Shown here: positions 62,363 to 64,000 of the stretch, in pieces
Numbering within the stretch: the stretch's first letter is position 1
Layout of the letters: each line of letters starts with the position of its first letter
Origin: Geopsychrobacter electrodiphilus DSM 16401
Lineage (GTDB): Bacteria > Desulfobacterota > Desulfuromonadia > Desulfuromonadales > Geopsychrobacteraceae
DNA length: 64,000 bases
Assembly (NCBI RefSeq): GCF_000384395.1
Contig: NZ_ARWE01000001.1
Location: 1,700,894 to 1,764,893 of the forward strand
Direction: 5' to 3'
Program-made: the position numbers and the translations under genes
The notes under the pieces: model-generated
What the model saw: only the letters and a program-made list of their open reading frames with translations
The model's database searches: none
Told to the model about the DNA's origin: nothing

Positions 62363-63436
62363 GTGAAAAAAAGAGTAGTCGTCGCTATGAGCGGCGGTGT
62401 CGATTCATCGGTTACGGCGGCCCTGCTGCAGGAGCAGGGTTATGAAGTGATCGGCATGACCATGCAGATCTGGGATTACACCAGTTTCACCGCTGAAAAC
62501 GGCGAGACCTTTGGCAGCTGCTGCAGCCTCGATGATGTCTACGACGCGCGCCGGGTCGCTGAGAGTCTCGGGATCCCATTTTATGTGGTCAATTTTGAAA
62601 AAGACTTCCAGCGACATGTTATTGATAATTTTTGCGATGAATACTTTGGCGGACGGACTCCCAACCCCTGTGTGCTCTGCAATCAGGTGCTTAAATTTGA
62701 ACTCCTGATGCGTAAGGCCCTCGAGTTGGAGGCTGATTATCTGGCCACTGGTCATTATGCCCAAATCCTTGAGCGTGATGGCAGACCGGCTCTGGTCAAG
62801 GGGATTGATGAGAGCAAGGATCAAAGTTATTTCCTGTTTACCCTGACCCCCGCGCAGATGTCCATGACCCTCTTCCCCCTGGGAGGGATGACCAAAAGCG
62901 AAGTGCGGGACCATGCCGTGCGCTTCAATTTACGGGTTGCGGATAAGGCGGAAAGTCAGGATATCTGTTTTGTCCCTGATGGTGATTATGTGCGTTTTCT
63001 GGAAGAAGAACGCGGGGCCGGACATAAAAACGGCGAAATCATTCATCACAGTGGTCAAGTTTTGGGTCAGCATAACGGAATTTATCGTTATACGATCGGC
63101 CAGCGTAAAGGCCTTGGGCTTAGTTGGCCTCAGCCCCTCTATGTTGTCGGGATTGACGCTGAACATTGCCGGGTGATTGTTGGAGAGAAAGAGCTGCTGA
63201 GTCGGGCGAGTTTTAATCTGCATCGCACCCTGTGGTCTATCGCGCAACCGGTTCAGCCCATTGAGGTTGAATGCCGTATCCGCTATCGTCATCGCCCGGT
63301 TGCTGCGACAGTGACGCCGAGTGAGGGTGGCGGCGCACTCATTGAATTTCATCAGCCTCAAAAGGGAGTGACCCCCGGCCAGGCAGCGGTCTTTTACCAG
63401 GATGACCGTGTTATCGGTGGGGGCTGGATCGCGTGA
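62363..63436 (+). CDS. mnmA: tRNA-specific 2-thiouridylase MnmA
   Basis: A 357-residue enzyme that thiolates U34 of Lys/Glu/Gln tRNAs with desulfurase-derived sulfur. PP-loop [19 protein letters not shown] (start), catalytic Cys in [12 protein letters not shown] and [17 protein letters not shown] 62363 has AGGA eight bases upstream; ATG 62354 and 62342 are in-frame alternatives. It overlaps mtaB (GTGA). Confidence 0.95.
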   Translation: MKKRVVVAMSGGVDSSVTAALLQEQGYEVIGMTMQIWDYTSFTAENGETFGSCCSLDDVYDARRVAESLGIPFYVVNFEKDFQRHVIDNFCDEYFGGRTPNPCVLCNQVLKFELLMRKALELEADYLATGHYAQILERDGRPALVKGIDESKDQSYFLFTLTPAQMSMTLFPLGGMTKSEVRDHAVRFNLRVADKAESQDICFVPDGDYVRFLEEERGAGHKNGEIIHHSGQVLGQHNGIYRYTIGQRKGLGLSWPQPLYVVGIDAEHCRVIVGEKELLSRASFNLHRTLWSIAQPVQPIEVECRIRYRHRPVAATVTPSEGGGALIEFHQPQKGVTPGQAAVFYQDDRVIGGGWIA

Positions 63437-64000
63437 AGCCAACCTTTGCCATAGTCACCCTGGGTTGCAAGACGAACCAGTTTGAATCTGCAGCGATGTC
63501 TGAGAAGTTGATCGTTGCGGGTTATTTGCCATGCAACTTTGAAGAGGGAGCCGATCTGGTTCTGATCAATACCTGCACTGTAACCTCGAATACTGATGCC
63601 CAGTCGCGCAATCTGATTCGTCGCGCAAAACGTTTTAATCCGCTCTCAAGGGTGGTTGTGACCGGTTGCTACGCTCAGGTCGACGCCAAGTCTCTGGCGG
63701 AGATGCCAGGGGTATCGCTTGTTCTGGGCAATCAGGAGAAAGGGGAGCTGCTGGCGTATCTGGCCCAGAGTAATGCCGAAGGGACCTTTGCGGTGGCTGC
63801 GATACGTGGTGAAAACGTCGAGGTCGCGCTTGAGGTCGCCAGCGAAGCGAAACGGAGTCGGGCTTTTTTACAGATTCAGAACGGTTGTGATGCTTTCTGC
63901 TCCTACTGCATCATCCCTTATGCACGCGGACGCAGTCGTTCCGTTGAGCCCATCGCGGTGTTAAAACAGGTCGATTCTCTGGTTGCTGCCGGTCATCAGG
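63433..64000 (+). CDS. mtaB: tRNA (t6A37) methylthiotransferase MtaB (3' partial)
   Basis: GTG start overlapping the mnmA stop. The frame is open to the window end (189 codons visible). N-terminal cluster Cys: [24 protein letters not shown]; radical [19 protein letters not shown]. The NTNQ-type first motif separates it from MiaB (53935). It converts t6A37 to ms2t6A37. Confidence 0.92.
   Translation, partial: MKPTFAIVTLGCKTNQFESAAMSEKLIVAGYLPCNFEEGADLVLINTCTVTSNTDAQSRNLIRRAKRFNPLSRVVVTGCYAQVDAKSLAEMPGVSLVLGNQEKGELLAYLAQSNAEGTFAVAAIRGENVEVALEVASEAKRSRAFLQIQNGCDAFCSYCIIPYARGRSRSVEPIAVLKQVDSLVAAGHQ

Noticed and set aside
1-64000. CRISPR arrays, rRNA genes, prophage or toxin-antitoxin modules
   Set aside because: No regularly spaced direct repeats, no rRNA sequence, no phage structural or TA genes were recognised anywhere in the window.

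Overview
The window is a chromosomal segment of an anaerobic deltaproteobacterium, most likely of the Desulfuromonadales (Geobacter/Desulfuromonas/Pelobacter relatives). This assignment is inferred from gene content and order, not from a search. The main clues are a secretin tail with a cohesin domain beside pseudopilins, an ftsE-ftsX-envC-ctpA-YibQ block, two small 'GSU3473-like' proteins, a one-piece class I fumarase, a rubredoxin next to a short methylenetetrahydrofolate reductase, and sigma-54 response-regulator control. Coding density is high and most genes have ordinary housekeeping roles.

Layout. 1-1410: end of a type II secretion/pilus-like cluster. 1463-6805: division and cell-wall block (ftsE, ftsX, envC-like, ctpA, YibQ-like deacetylase). 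6812-8218: ParA-like ATPase on the minus strand. 8447-12777: xseA-xseB-ispA-dxs, closed by a strong terminator. 12878-16213: divergent zinc-type ABC transporter (znuA plus an unknown secreted protein leftward, znuC-znuB rightward). 16329-20120: DRTGG-domain ATPase, DEDDh exonuclease, SprT-like protein and RlmI-like methyltransferase, with two paralogous small proteins. 20156-22942: glycerol-1-phosphate-dehydrogenase-like protein and cardiolipin synthase on the minus strand. 23204-27656: FadL-like porin, VolA/Pla-1-like lipase lipoprotein and an SDR enzyme. 27846-30683: tlyA, a tetrapyrrole-methylase-like protein, a U32 peptidase and a HIT protein. 30758-34159: RelA/SpoT-like protein with a degenerate synthetase domain, polysaccharide deacetylase and Bax-like lipoprotein. 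34342-38083: YjbQ, a 55-residue protein, ferritin-like protein, htpG and trmL.

38202-46798 looks like the most accessory part. A complete IS30-family element with recognisable inverted repeats lies just upstream of a two-component system (39332-43059). The kinase has a periplasmic ABC-type binding domain and the regulator is sigma-54 dependent. Immediately downstream are three copies of a GCAAC-type palindrome and an exact TGGCAC-N5-TTGC sigma-54 promoter. These precede a large secreted 'choice-of-anchor F'-like protein and a small secreted protein with an Asp/His-rich tail, followed by a polytopic TPR membrane protein. I read this as a self-contained signal-to-surface-protein module, and it is the best candidate here for an undescribed system.

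46890-64000: metY, an NFACT (Rqc2-like) protein, tRNA-Leu(CAG), rubredoxin, MTHFR and AMMECR1. Then come an M48-TPR lipoprotein, a PH-domain protein, miaB, PHP and M42 enzymes, a VanZ-like protein and class I fumarase. A decayed histidine-kinase fossil follows, then a sulfur-metabolism run: cysE, an IscR-like Rrf2 regulator, cysteine desulfurase, mnmA and the start of mtaB. In that run serine acetylation feeds cysteine synthesis, the desulfurase mobilises sulfur, and MnmA and MtaB place sulfur on tRNA.
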